Shown one piece after another: positions 21,453 to 32,200 of a DNA stretch of 64,000 nucleotides. A program made the translations under genes and the position numbers. The notes under the pieces are model-generated. The model made no database searches. It saw only the letters and a list, made by a program, of their open reading frames with translations, and had not been told where the DNA came from. The DNA lies in assembly GCF_963678635.1 (NCBI RefSeq), contig NC_087062.1, forward strand, positions 21,873,789 through 21,937,788, given 5' to 3'. The DNA is from Symsagittifera roscoffensis (Eukaryota; Xenacoelomorpha; Acoela; Convolutidae). How positions within the stretch are numbered: the stretch's first letter is position 1; every line of letters starts with the position of its first letter.

Positions 21453-24067
21453 CGTGGGCTAAAAAAATGATTATTTTGAGACTGAAAAGCGGTGGTATGG
21501 GGTTGTTCAATAATTTGTTCATAAGTATTATGATCTTGTGACTGGTGTGTCATTATATGTTGGATGGGACTTTGTGATGTGGTGAGTCGAAAATTTGGAT
21601 TATGTGTGATGGCTAAATTTCGAAAATTTCGTGGGACTAGGGATAGTGGATGGTTATTTGGTAGGGGTGGTAATTGTGGTGCCGTTGGCGTTATGTCTAC
21701 ATTGTTATGTTCTTCGTCGTATGTATTTTGTCGTGTTGCTATTTTTGTGTTATATTCTTTTATTTGTGCGTCTAAAAGAATTTTGTTTATAGATGTAGAA
21801 AAGATTCCAAAAAATCCTGCAAAGAGTATGCGTGCTACGCTTGCTTGTCTGTTTACTTGTGTGTGTATAGCACATGTGTTGTAGATTCCTTTTAAAAGTG
21901 AGAAAAGAAATCCAATAAAGTTAAACATTGCGTATAAAATAGTCAATTTTTCTAAGATGTAGTAGGGCCATCCTAGAAAATCGAGGATCTCATTTTTGAG
22001 TGTAACAAAGCTAAAAATGTTAATTGGTGATATATCTTGGGGACGGTATTTTTCACCGTTTAGATATATATAATCTTTAATGTCTTTAAAATATCCGCTA
22101 TAGTCTTGCGTGTAGATATCGGCAAATCCTGCGGTTTCTGCAAGTTTGCGTAGATTTTGGTCTATTGATTGTCTTTGTATAGTGTCCATTTGTGTTAATA
22201 ATTCTTGGAATTGTTGTGTTCTAATGTGATGTTGAATATCTGATTTTGAATAGATTCCTATTGATTGTAAGTCTATATTTGGGTTTCGAGCAATAGCGCG
22301 AATGCTTTCTGGTGAAAATTTTTTGAGTGATTGCATTAATGTGGGATATGGAGTGAGAAGATAATATTTATTTTCATCAGGGTTTAGTTGTACTACATTG
22401 TGGCTGTTTTCTGATCCACATGGGACTGCGGTATCCCAGAAATAGGTTCTTCGTGAAAGTGTATCCACGAAATGTACTTTATTCTTATAAAAGATAGGGA
22501 TTCTTTTATAACATCGTTTATCTTCAAAAACGTATAGTGGTGATACTTTTTTAGTACAAGTATAAAACCATAAGATGTTTCCTTCATAGTCTAAAAAATT
22601 TGATCTGTTTCCAGATAATAAGTATCCTGCATAGGGTATTTTTAATACTGCTAGTGCAAGTGATTGTAATATTTGTGTTCGTTCTAATTCGCATAGTTGG
22701 TGTAGTGTTTCTAATTCGGAGAGTGACATTTCTTGAAAAATTCGGCTAATTGTATAATCTAGTTTCATATCTAAATGAATATCATAGTGGATATTACCGA
22801 AATATGTAGTATTCATTAGTGATAATTCTTGTAAGCGTGTGCTTCTGGTGTCATGGGGTTTTAGATGTCCACCAGGTTGTCCGTTGCTTTTTTCAAAATT
22901 AACTGGTATATAGGATGTTCCTTCGTTTGGAGGATGACCTGTGGCATATGGGTCAAGTTTCATTTTTCCAGTGGTCATGTCGAATCCTTTTTCGTATTCA
23001 ACTAATATTTCAGAGTATTGTGTTCTGTGAAGTGGATTCCTGTATTTACATGCAAGTTCTGTTTCTTGATATATTTGAAAACGTGTCAATTTATTTTCTA
23101 TATTGTCTATGTTTCTAAAATTAGAACTTAGTTTTCGTGATGGATGGACTTGTTCATATGGAATTGATTGTATAAAATATTTTTCGTGAAATTTTATCAT
23201 ACGAGCGTGTATTTTTGCTACTTGAAATGTTGTACATGTATCTTCGGGGAACCAAACAATGGTTGCTTGTGTTCTCGTTGTAGGGTCGCAATAACCTTGA
23301 TCATTTTTACAAGGTAATCGGATTCCTTGATAGATCATTGTATTATCTGATAAATCTCGTGTTAGTTGTATTTTTTCGAGTTGTATTTTCCAATCGAAAA
23401 ACATTATTTCTTGGTATCCTTTATTTTTTGTGTCTGCTTTGCAGTTTGATGGGTCATTTTTACCAATGTGTGGTATCCAATGTTTATCGTGTAGGTCATA
23501 GGTTAATCGTCCGTGTGCGCCGTTATACGGGTATTTTTCGTCTAGTTTTATATGTCCTTGGTGTCTTTCAAGTTGTGATTGATGTACAGAGTCTGAAAAA
23601 ACTTGAAAATTAACTAACTTTCTTGCGGAGTTTTTATTTTGTGTGATGTTTAGTCTAAGTAATTCATTTTTACAATCGTCGGGATTGAGATGTAAAAGAC
23701 GTTCTATATTACTCTGATAGAATGATTCATGGTCAAGTCGGTTTTTGTTTCCGTTCGAGACTTGTGAACAATGTACTTTCTTTTCGGAAAATGTTGCTGT
23801 GAATTTATAACCTGTAACTGTTGTTGCTCGGGCTTTTGAATAGAGTGTTGCTATTACATCTGTGGTTTCTATAGCTTGTGGTTCTGTTTCACATTGTGAT
23901 ACTTGATTTATTGCATATTTATGTAGTGTTTTTTGTTCATTTTCTTCACAATCGTAATGTGTTACTAATAAATCTTGTGGTCCTGTACGAGGGGAAGGGT
24001 TTATGTTTTGATTTGAGATTACTAGAAAAAGGAGTTGGAGAAAAATTAATAATTTTAGAATATACAT
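21449..24067 (-). CDS. Env-like glycoprotein (872 aa)
   Basis: Starts with a clear signal peptide (MYILKLLIFLQLLFLVIS). A Cys-rich ectodomain of about 680 residues with several N-glycosylation sequons follows. A membrane helix lies at about 705-730 (ILYAMFNFIGFLFSLL) and a second hydrophobic stretch at about 745-762. The tail of about 110 residues is Pro/Asn/Gln-rich and contains PTAP at about 794-797, the Tsg101-binding late-domain motif. No furin-type RXXR cleavage site with fusion peptide was evident. The cysteine pattern near the N-terminus and the region after the helix recall the class III (chuvirus/gB-like) glycoproteins captured by other arthropod LTR elements; this is my impression, not an alignment. 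It overlaps the preceding frame by 13 bases and the next ORF by 4. Confidence 0.75.
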   Translation of the reverse strand: MYILKLLIFLQLLFLVISNQNINPSPRTGPQDLLVTHYDCEENEQKTLHKYAINQVSQCETEPQAIETTDVIATLYSKARATTVTGYKFTATFSEKKVHCSQVSNGNKNRLDHESFYQSNIERLLHLNPDDCKNELLRLNITQNKNSARKLVNFQVFSDSVHQSQLERHQGHIKLDEKYPYNGAHGRLTYDLHDKHWIPHIGKNDPSNCKADTKNKGYQEIMFFDWKIQLEKIQLTRDLSDNTMIYQGIRLPCKNDQGYCDPTTRTQATIVWFPEDTCTTFQVAKIHARMIKFHEKYFIQSIPYEQVHPSRKLSSNFRNIDNIENKLTRFQIYQETELACKYRNPLHRTQYSEILVEYEKGFDMTTGKMKLDPYATGHPPNEGTSYIPVNFEKSNGQPGGHLKPHDTRSTRLQELSLMNTTYFGNIHYDIHLDMKLDYTISRIFQEMSLSELETLHQLCELERTQILQSLALAVLKIPYAGYLLSGNRSNFLDYEGNILWFYTCTKKVSPLYVFEDKRCYKRIPIFYKNKVHFVDTLSRRTYFWDTAVPCGSENSHNVVQLNPDENKYYLLTPYPTLMQSLKKFSPESIRAIARNPNIDLQSIGIYSKSDIQHHIRTQQFQELLTQMDTIQRQSIDQNLRKLAETAGFADIYTQDYSGYFKDIKDYIYLNGEKYRPQDISPINIFSFVTLKNEILDFLGWPYYILEKLTILYAMFNFIGFLFSLLKGIYNTCAIHTQVNRQASVARILFAGFFGIFSTSINKILLDAQIKEYNTKIATRQNTYDEEHNNVDITPTAPQLPPLPNNHPLSLVPRNFRNLAITHNPNFRLTTSQSPIQHIMTHQSQDHNTYEQIIEQPHTTAFQSQNNHFFSPR

Positions 24068-25191
24068 GTGTATGATAATCCTGAGTATGGATTATAAAAT
24101 GTAATGTAGCCAATTGTGTTTTTGGTATATCTGTCGTATTTGTATATTACTTCAGTAGTTATAAACGGTGGTGGTAGTGATTGAGCTGTTATGTTAGGTG
24201 GATTTAATGGGTAGGGATGTTGGGTAATATTATTTAACTTAACTGTGATTTCAAACTTTAATTGTAAACTGTTTTGTTGGAGTATTTGAATATTGTGATC
24301 ACGGATATCGTTGTGAATATCTTGGCGATATTGTAATCTATTAAGTGCCCAGTTATGAAGGCGGTTACTTTCTTGATGTTGTCCAAATAATGGTGGAGGT
24401 GCTGTAAATGTATTCCAATCTAGTCTTAAAGGAATATTTATTGATGATTGTTCTCGATATCTGGCGTCGAGATTATTTGGAAAATTTAAGTTAAAGGGTG
24501 GTGGTGAAATCTGGCTTATTGATGGTGTTGATGGTAGTGATAATGTTTCTGGTAGTGATGAGGATGTTGTTGTATCCGTAGAAATATCTATTGGATTATT
24601 GACTAAATTTAATTCACCTTGTGTAAATGAATGTGTTGTCCAATATGGTAGTCGTGATGCCTGGTTTGGGGTGTTAAAGGGATTTTCACGTATTTGTTCA
24701 GATGTTGGTGTTGAACCTAAGTAATCTGATGGTAGGCTTGAGGTGCTACGTTGTGAAAGAAGCGTAGGGGTTTCTGGTAATATACCAATGGGGTTTTCTG
24801 GAGTGTTTTGTGATGGGGATTGAGGTATATCAAAATGAACTCGGGGAGTTTGAAAATTTCTGTTTCGTCGAGGATGTATAATTTGTCTATTTATTTCGAC
24901 TGTATTTTGGTTTTGACTAGGATTTCTTATTCTACTTAGTTCTTGTGGTAGTGTTGGGTATAGGTTATATGTTGGTTCGCTTAGAGGTGCTTGTCGTTGA
25001 ACTGGTTCTAGTGGTTCTGATAAACGAGCATGTCGTTCTTCAAAAGTGTATGGATTGTCTTGAAAAGAAATTCGTGTAGATGTTTGAGGATTTTGAGTAG
25101 TTGAAGGTGGTGTTGGGTTATCTTGGGATGATGTCGGTGAAGACTGATTCTGTGACTGTTGGGTAGCAATTTTTGATGGATTTTTGAATTG
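24055..25191 (-). CDS. 378-codon open frame without any ATG
   Basis: On the minus strand the frame is open from 25191 (just after a TAA at 25192-25194) to the TAA at 24055-24057 and contains no methionine codon. Residues 1-240 are rich in Pro, Ser, Thr, Gln and Asn; the last 130 look folded, with an aromatic/Gln-rich helix region and a C-terminus near YNPYSGLSYTCIF. Codon composition matches env and the 601-aa ORF, and it overlaps the env start by 13 bases, so it is probably translated. It would need splicing onto an upstream exon (CAACAG near 25155 could serve as acceptor), frameshifting from the 62-aa ORF, or a non-AUG start. Function unknown. Confidence 0.6.
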   Translation of the reverse strand, partial: QFKNPSKIATQQSQNQSSPTSSQDNPTPPSTTQNPQTSTRISFQDNPYTFEERHARLSEPLEPVQRQAPLSEPTYNLYPTLPQELSRIRNPSQNQNTVEINRQIIHPRRNRNFQTPRVHFDIPQSPSQNTPENPIGILPETPTLLSQRSTSSLPSDYLGSTPTSEQIRENPFNTPNQASRLPYWTTHSFTQGELNLVNNPIDISTDTTTSSSLPETLSLPSTPSISQISPPPFNLNFPNNLDARYREQSSINIPLRLDWNTFTAPPPLFGQHQESNRLHNWALNRLQYRQDIHNDIRDHNIQILQQNSLQLKFEITVKLNNITQHPYPLNPPNITAQSLPPPFITTEVIYKYDRYTKNTIGYITFYNPYSGLSYTCIF

Positions 25192-25196
25192 TTACT

Positions 25197-25385
25197 TTAG
25201 TGGGAAGGTTTATGTTTATTATAATATTCTTCTAAAAAAAGAATTAGGAGGATTGTTGCTAGGGCAAATGTGAAGATTGCTTTCTTTATACATTTACATA
25301 TGGTCAAAATGAGGGATGATAAAAATGTTATGAAAATTACAAACAATAAGAAAATATCAGTTCTACTGAAAATTGTTCGTATCAT
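25197..25385 (-). CDS. 62-aa two-helix membrane protein
   Basis: ATG at 25383-25385, TAA at 25197-25199. Two hydrophobic segments (about residues 12-28 and 36-51) flank the short basic, Cys-containing turn CKCIKK. The start overlaps the stop of the preceding frame in ATGA. It ends five bases before the methionine-free frame opens. Small hydrophobic proteins of this shape occur as viroporins or Env partners in some viruses; that role is only a suggestion. Confidence 0.5.
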   Translation of the reverse strand: MIRTIFSRTDIFLLFVIFITFLSSLILTICKCIKKAIFTFALATILLILFLEEYYNKHKPSH

Positions 25386-25765
25386 TTAGACAAGTTGTAT
25401 AAATCGTACCTGTGGATGTAATCAAGGGTTTTGGAAAGTTGGAGGAATAGTTCGAGTATAGTGTAGAAAATTAAAAAAATGTTACAAAAAATGATTAGGA
25501 TTATTAGAAAAGATTCAAGTATATCAAAAAGAAATATTATAAAGGTTTCAAGTATTGTAAAAAAATGTTTAAGATTTATGAGTATTTGAGTAACTGATTG
25601 AGAGAAGAGTATTTAAGAAATGATCTCTTGGTCGAATATTTTTTGCTGTTCGAGGCGATTTTCTAGTGTGGTCGGATTATTTATTAGTTTTTTGACAAGT
25701 GGGTTGAGTTTTGTAAAAAATTGTTGGGGGCAATTTTCATGGTGATCGGGAGGTCGTCTTTTTCT
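25382..25765 (-). other. Two in-phase open frames without ATG (50 + 76 codons), second one membrane-like
   Basis: In element sense one phase is open from about 25765 to a TAA at 25613-25615 (50 codons, starting RKRRPPDHHE) and then again for 76 codons to a TGA at 25382-25384. The second part is mostly Ile/Leu/Phe with repeated ILE words and would be one or two membrane helices. Neither has an ATG. The TGA overlaps the ATG of the 62-aa ORF. CTCTCTCAATCAG just after the internal stop could be a splice acceptor. Confidence 0.4.
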
Positions 25766-26210
25766 TTATTTTTGTTTGTCAAATGATCCGGGGTATGGTG
25801 AGATTTTTATACTTTAGGCTAATTAAAATGTTCATTTTGTTACTTTAGGCTAAGTTAACAAATTTGTTTTGGGGGTATTCGTGGTCTGAGTTGGGGAAAT
25901 ATTGTTGATCTTTGGGTTATTAGATAAGGGAGGGGTACGGTATTATGGTGATATTTATTTTAGTTGTCAAGTTGGAGTGGTTTGCTTATTTTTGACCTGG
26001 AGGTCGTAAAGTTATAGTTATAGATGTGCCTGGAGTTCTATATGATTCGTCTAATTGGTCTTAGTTTGAGTTAGAGAAAGTGACGGATTGGATGAATCCT
26101 ATTGGTCTATTTTGAACTAGAATTATTACGTACTTGTCAGCATGTTATTTTGAAAAATGTAAATGGAAAATGTTTCGGAGGTTTCAAGATTGTGAAGTAT
26201 AATGTTAAAA
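25766..26210 (-). other. Non-coding spacer between gag-pol and the accessory frames
   Basis: No open frame of note in element sense. This is a likely place for the splice acceptor of a subgenomic env mRNA, but no site stands out. Confidence 0.35.
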
Positions 26211-29200
26211 TTACTTTTGAAATTCCACTTTCTTTAAAATTTTAGATTGGGGGATGAATATTTTATAGTTTTTACGTGGTTGATTTCGGAGTCTTGTTGT
26301 TTTTCTATTTTCTGATTTGTCGATTTGTTCTTGGGGTATTATTTGTTCGGTCATCTTTTTATTTTTTCTTTGTTTTGGGGATTCTTTATGGTTTTGTGTA
26401 TTGTTTTTGGTGGCGGTTGGTTTTGTGTTTTGATTTTCGGTGGGGTTATCATTTTGTTCTGTGTTTTTCAGATGTGGTTCATTTTGAATGATTTTTAATC
26501 CTGTGAAAGAATATAATTGAGTTAATTCGCGGAGTGCGTATTCTTTTGGGTAATAAGGTAATAGGTTGTTTCGATGTTGAACAATTTCTTTTTTGTTTGA
26601 GTCGGTAATTTTATATGTGACATCAGTGGGTTTTGCAATTATTTGGTATGGTCCTTTTCGAAGGGGTTGTAATTTTTTAGAAATTCCTTTTTGAGTATTA
26701 AAATTAGGTATTAAAACAAATGTTCCAATTTTTAATTCGGAGGCTGGGGTAAAACGTGAATTGATTTGTTCATTAATGTTTTGTCTTTGTAATAACTTTT
26801 TTGTTATTTTTTGATAAATTTCATTGTGTTTTTTATCTCTATTTAGAATCCATTCGGTGTGTGTACCGGAGGCTAGTTTAAGAATTTGTGGGTGATGAAA
26901 ATGATCTTCATCGTGTGTATGTAAAGGTAGGTTATAACAAATTGAGTCTTTATTTGGTTGACAATAACCTTGTGCGTTTTTATGAGAATTTGCTGTAAAC
27001 ATTATTGGTTTGCGTGGCTTTTGGTTAAAAACCATTTCGTATGGTGACATTCCTAAAGTTGTCGTAATTTGTGAATTATATGCTAAGGGAAATAATTTTA
27101 CATCTGCTGACCATTCGGTATATTTTGTATCATTTCCGTTGATGATACATCTAAGATATTCTTGTAATGAACGGTTCATACCTTCGACTAAGCCGTTTGT
27201 CCAAGGTGCATGAGATGTACGTGGTTTGTGTTTAATGTTGTATAAATGACATAGTGTGATAATTTCATTATTTATGAATTCTGTACCGTTGTCTGTAACT
27301 AAAATTTCTGGTAGTCCGAATTTTGCTATCCAGTGTTCATAGAGTGTTGTGTAAGCGTAATAAGCGTTACAATGTGGTACTGGGTTAAGTGCTACATAGT
27401 GTGTAAATGCGTCAACAATTACCATAATGTAGGAGTTTCCTTCGGATGAGGGTGAAATTGGTCCTTTGGTATCAAATGAGATACGATGATTAAAGTACAA
27501 ACTTTGTCCTTTAAAATCTTGTTTTTGTGCTATTTGTTTTTGATTTGGGTAAGGTTTATTTAGTTGACATACTATACAATCATTGCATAGTACTTTTATC
27601 CAAATTGGTGCATTTGGGAAGTAAAAATTTTGTATAAAATTTGAATATGTTTTTTCTGATCCAGAGTGTCCTTTAATATTTTGTGTATGTGAAATATTAA
27701 AAGCTATAAGAATCATACTTAAAGGGAGACAGGGAACTGTAGATTCATTCAGGTTATACTCTAAAAGGTCTGTATTTTCGTTAATTGTTGTGTTGTTAAA
27801 TTTGCGAAAGTATCGGAGGAGTGTTTTGTTTCCTAGAATGGTTGAATCTGCCTTGACAGGTTTAGTTTTATATTTGTGCCATGATTTTAGTTGTCTAATT
27901 ATCGGGTCAAGATTTTGATATTGTTTCAGTGTTGAAATTGTAATCGTTTCTGTTGGAGGGTGAAAAATGTTTTCAATTTCGAATTTAGATAAGGGTATTG
28001 TATCAAGTGGGTCGTGAAGGTCAAAAACTTGATTTATTGTGTATTTTGAATCATTTGTTTGTGGTCCTGATAAATTTATTTTATCAGTTAAATCTTCTTT
28101 TTCAATTAGTGGAAAATGGTCTTTTTTAGGCGGGTGTTGTTTTGTTCGTTTTTGTTGGGTGTTATTTTTTATCCATTGAGAATATGGGATTGGTTTGAAA
28201 GTTGATGTTCCAAGTAAATCAACTTCATAATGATTATTTTGACAATCTAAATAAAGTGGGAAATGTTGTAAACTATTTATTTGTGATTGTTCAATATCAG
28301 TTTTTACTGCATATTTGCATTCCAATCGGGGTGATGTTTCGTTTTCTGCAAGGTAGAATTTTATATTTTTGGGTATTTCAACTGTTGTTTTTCGAGTAAG
28401 TAATTCAGGTGGTGTATTTCGACTTAAGGTGTCTGGTAATGCAAGATTTTTTCCTGCAGTCCAAACTATATGTAAGTTTGGAAATTTCATTAGAATTAGT
28501 TGAAATCTGTAAACTCGGTGGTTTGGGTTAGATTTTTGTGTAAAGAGAAAGATGATTGGTTTATGGTCTGTGAATAGAACTGTTGGATGTTTTGATCCAA
28601 GTATCAGAAATTCATATTCTGTCAGTGTATATATTATGGCTGTACATTCTCTCATTAGAGTTGAGAGTCGTAGCTCTGCTTGAGTGAATAATCGAGAATT
28701 TGCTGATATGAGGTTCATTTTATTTGTACCATTATGTGATTGTAATAGTGCTGCACCGATGCCAAAGTTCGAAGCATCGCACATTGCATAAAATGGTTGA
28801 TTTGAATCTGGAATTGTGTTTGAAATTTGTTCAGTTAAAAGTTTCTTTATTTCTTCAAATCGTGTTTGATGTTCTGTGTTCCATTCAAAATTATTTTGTT
28901 GTCTAAGGATGTTATAAAATGGTCGTAGATATAATTGCATTTTATAAACATATTTACTTAAAAAGTTTAACATTCCAAGAAATTCTTGGATTTTCTTTTT
29001 ATTTGTTGGTGGTTGAAGTTTTTGAATAGCGTCAATGCGTGATTTCAATGGAGTGATTGTTTTTCTTTCTATATTATGTCCTAAGAATTTAACTCTTGTC
29101 AAAAAGAAGTGTGATTTATCGGGGGCGGCCTTCAGATTTTCGTTCTGAAGTATTTGGTGATATTTTTCTAAAACATTGAACATCTCGTCTTTTTTTTGTG

Positions 29201-32200
29201 ATTGCATAAAAACATCGTCTAAATAGGTGATTGCGTTTTTCTTGAGTATTAGTGGTCTAAAAATTTTGCTCATAAAAGCTGAAAATGCTGCTGGTCCTAT
29301 GGATATTCCATAGAATAAGCGGTTGAATTCATATTGTTGGTTTCCGATAACAAATTGTGTTAAACGTCGTGATTGGTCATCTAGTGGCATTTGATTGTAT
29401 GCACTATTCATATCGGCGGTTGTAAAGTATTTGCCGTTTATTTTTGTTAAAATAACTTGTATTGGTTCAATGGGCCAATTACATTTTGATTCATCTATAA
29501 GTGAATTGAGGTATCTAGCATCGAGAACGATTTTTAATGATTCTCCTTTAGCTAGAATGATAACAGGGTTGATAAATGTGTTGCCTTTTGGTTGTTCTTC
29601 TTTATTAACTGGTGATATAATGTTGTATTGTTCTAAAATATCGAGTAATCTGTTCACTTTATCATGTAAGTGAATTGGTACTTTACTTGCTCTCTGTTTT
29701 TTGAAAACTGCGTCTGGTTTTAACGGGAGATGTAGTGATGAACTGATTTTTCCAACATCGAATTTTGATGTTGCATAGACTGATGAATATTTAATTAGCT
29801 GTTTGGCTAATTTTTCGAATTCGTCTTGTGTTATTTGTGAATGTTGGAAATTAAACATTGTTAAAAATTTTTGTTGGTCCTCTGTGTAGTTACTTATGTT
29901 GAATGTAGGTTTGAAATATGGAGTTTTTGTGAAATAATCCGTATTTCTGTTTTCGTTACTTATTATATTATTTATAGATAATTCTTCATTAAGAATTGTA
30001 GATTGGCAAATATCTAGTAATTGGAGTATATTATTTACGCGATAGGCTTTTTCGTGTATTGGTGATATTGTAGCGTTGGTTTCACAATATCCTAAAAGTC
30101 CTAAAGGTAATGTTACTTGGTAAGGTGTATTGTTATAGACATGTAAGGAAATGATATCGGAATTCGAATTTTTCAAATATTTTATGGATGAGATTGTGAT
30201 TTTGAAAAATTTGTGAATAGGTTTGAATTCAAATTCTGACATAAAAACTTTTTGTTTGTTTTGTTCTTTATCATATTGGTGAACTTGTTTGATTGAAAAA
30301 TTATAGATATTTCCTGATAGTGGTTTTAGGTGTTTTCTTTGTTGGTTAAATATCGGGTAGAATTTTGAAAAGAATGGTGGTTGTTTATTTAATCTTTGAA
30401 AAAATGTTAAGGATGTTTCTTTTGTTTTTGTATATTTATCTTTGATTAATATTTTACTATTTAGTATGTTAATTGTTGGTATATACTTCGAAATAAATGG
30501 TATTCCAATGATATTATATTTAATGTCAGTGATATGGAATATTTGTTTAAATGGCTTATTTAAAATTTTGCTTTGTTCCATTGTTCTGGTGGGGAGGAGA
30601 AATAATTGGATTTTTCCGTAGTTTATCAATGTTGATCCTTGTGCTGTTGCTAACTTACTGGAGGTTTCAAGAGGTGTTAGCTTTGGGTGTAAAGTTTTTA
30701 TTTCATTCCATGTGGGGATGTTTATTATGTTTGATTCTGCTCCTGAATCAATTAAAAAATCTATTTCAAGGTCTGGTGGTTGAAATTCTTTATTTCTTGG
30801 GCTTTCTAAGAGAAATGGTATTGTCCAAATTTTTTCTTTGGGTTGTTCTTTTTGTATATTTTGATAAATGTGGTTTGTATTCAAGCATTTTGTTTTGGTA
30901 TTTTTATTGGTTTGATTTGTAGTGTTAATCTCATTTGTTTCTTGCGTCGTTGGTGTGGAATTTATGGGTGTAGTGTAATAATTTTGAAGAAATTCTGATT
31001 GATTTTCATATATGTGTGATGAAAAGGGTTGTTCATATATGACAGATTCATAGTCATTTTCGACTTTTATCATATTGATAGAAAGAGTGTTTTCAGTATC
31101 ACTTTCTGAATCTGATGATGTACAGTTTATTTGATTGAGTTGTAACGTATCAGTTACTGTGTCATCAATACCTGGAGGGTCTGATGTTGTTTCTGGATTA
31201 GATTGTACTTGATTGATTTGTCTTTGATGTTTAGGTGTACTACTTCTGTGGCGATTATTAGAATTATTATAGTTATTATTATTCCGGTGTGGTGATTGGG
31301 AATAATTTCTATAACGATTATTATAACTTGAGTGTCGATTTTGTGAATTATTTCGCGATCTATTTTGATAATTGTTGCTTGGTCTGTTATAGTTCGATCT
31401 ATTATATGAGTTATTCCTTGATCGATTGTTCGGGTAATTCTGGTTTCGGTTGTTTGAATAACTTCTATTTCGATTATAGGAGTAGTTTCTATTCCTATCG
31501 TATGATGAATTTCGTGATTGGTTGTTTGGATAGTAGTTATTTCTTGATTGGGAATTAGATCTAGAAACAAATCGTTGTGTATTTGAATTTGATCTGGAGT
31601 AGTTATTTCGACTATTTGGTCTATTGTAGTGATTTTGTGATGAATTATTCGTGTTTCTTCGTTCTGGTGATCTTCCTCTATAACTTGAGTTATATGGTGA
31701 TTGATTTCTTGTATAATTTGTATTGTTCGGGAGTGGTTTTCCTGAACTGTTGTTGCTGTAGACTGTTTTGTTCGGTAGATTTTGATCTTTTTTCATGTAT
31801 TGATAGAATGATTTATTTGGTTCTTTATATTTTTGAGGTTTATTTTGATTGTCTTGCTGTTTTTGTCTACATTCGGAAATACTATGTCCGTATCGTCGGC
31901 AATAATTACACCATTTTTTGAAAGATGGTTTGCCTTTAAAGTTTGGGTTCTTTTCGTAAATATTGAGTATTTCAGTGATTTTTTCAACGAGGTCTGTCTC
32001 TGATTCCTGTATATTATTAATATTAGTGGGAGTCGTTTCAATTCTGTTAACGTATTGTAATTTCAGATTTTCCGTTTCTTCTAGTTTCATCGTGATTTCT
32101 GCTTGTTCTAATTTGTCTACTAGTTTTCGAAAATCTAAATCGGGTTCTCGAATTGAAGAAGGATGGGATGCTCTCTTTTTTATTGCTATTTTCCTTAATT

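Noticed and set aside
31154..31570. 138-codon alternative frame inside gag-pol
   Set aside because: It lies in the Arg/Ser/Asn low-complexity tract, where several phases stay open by composition alone.
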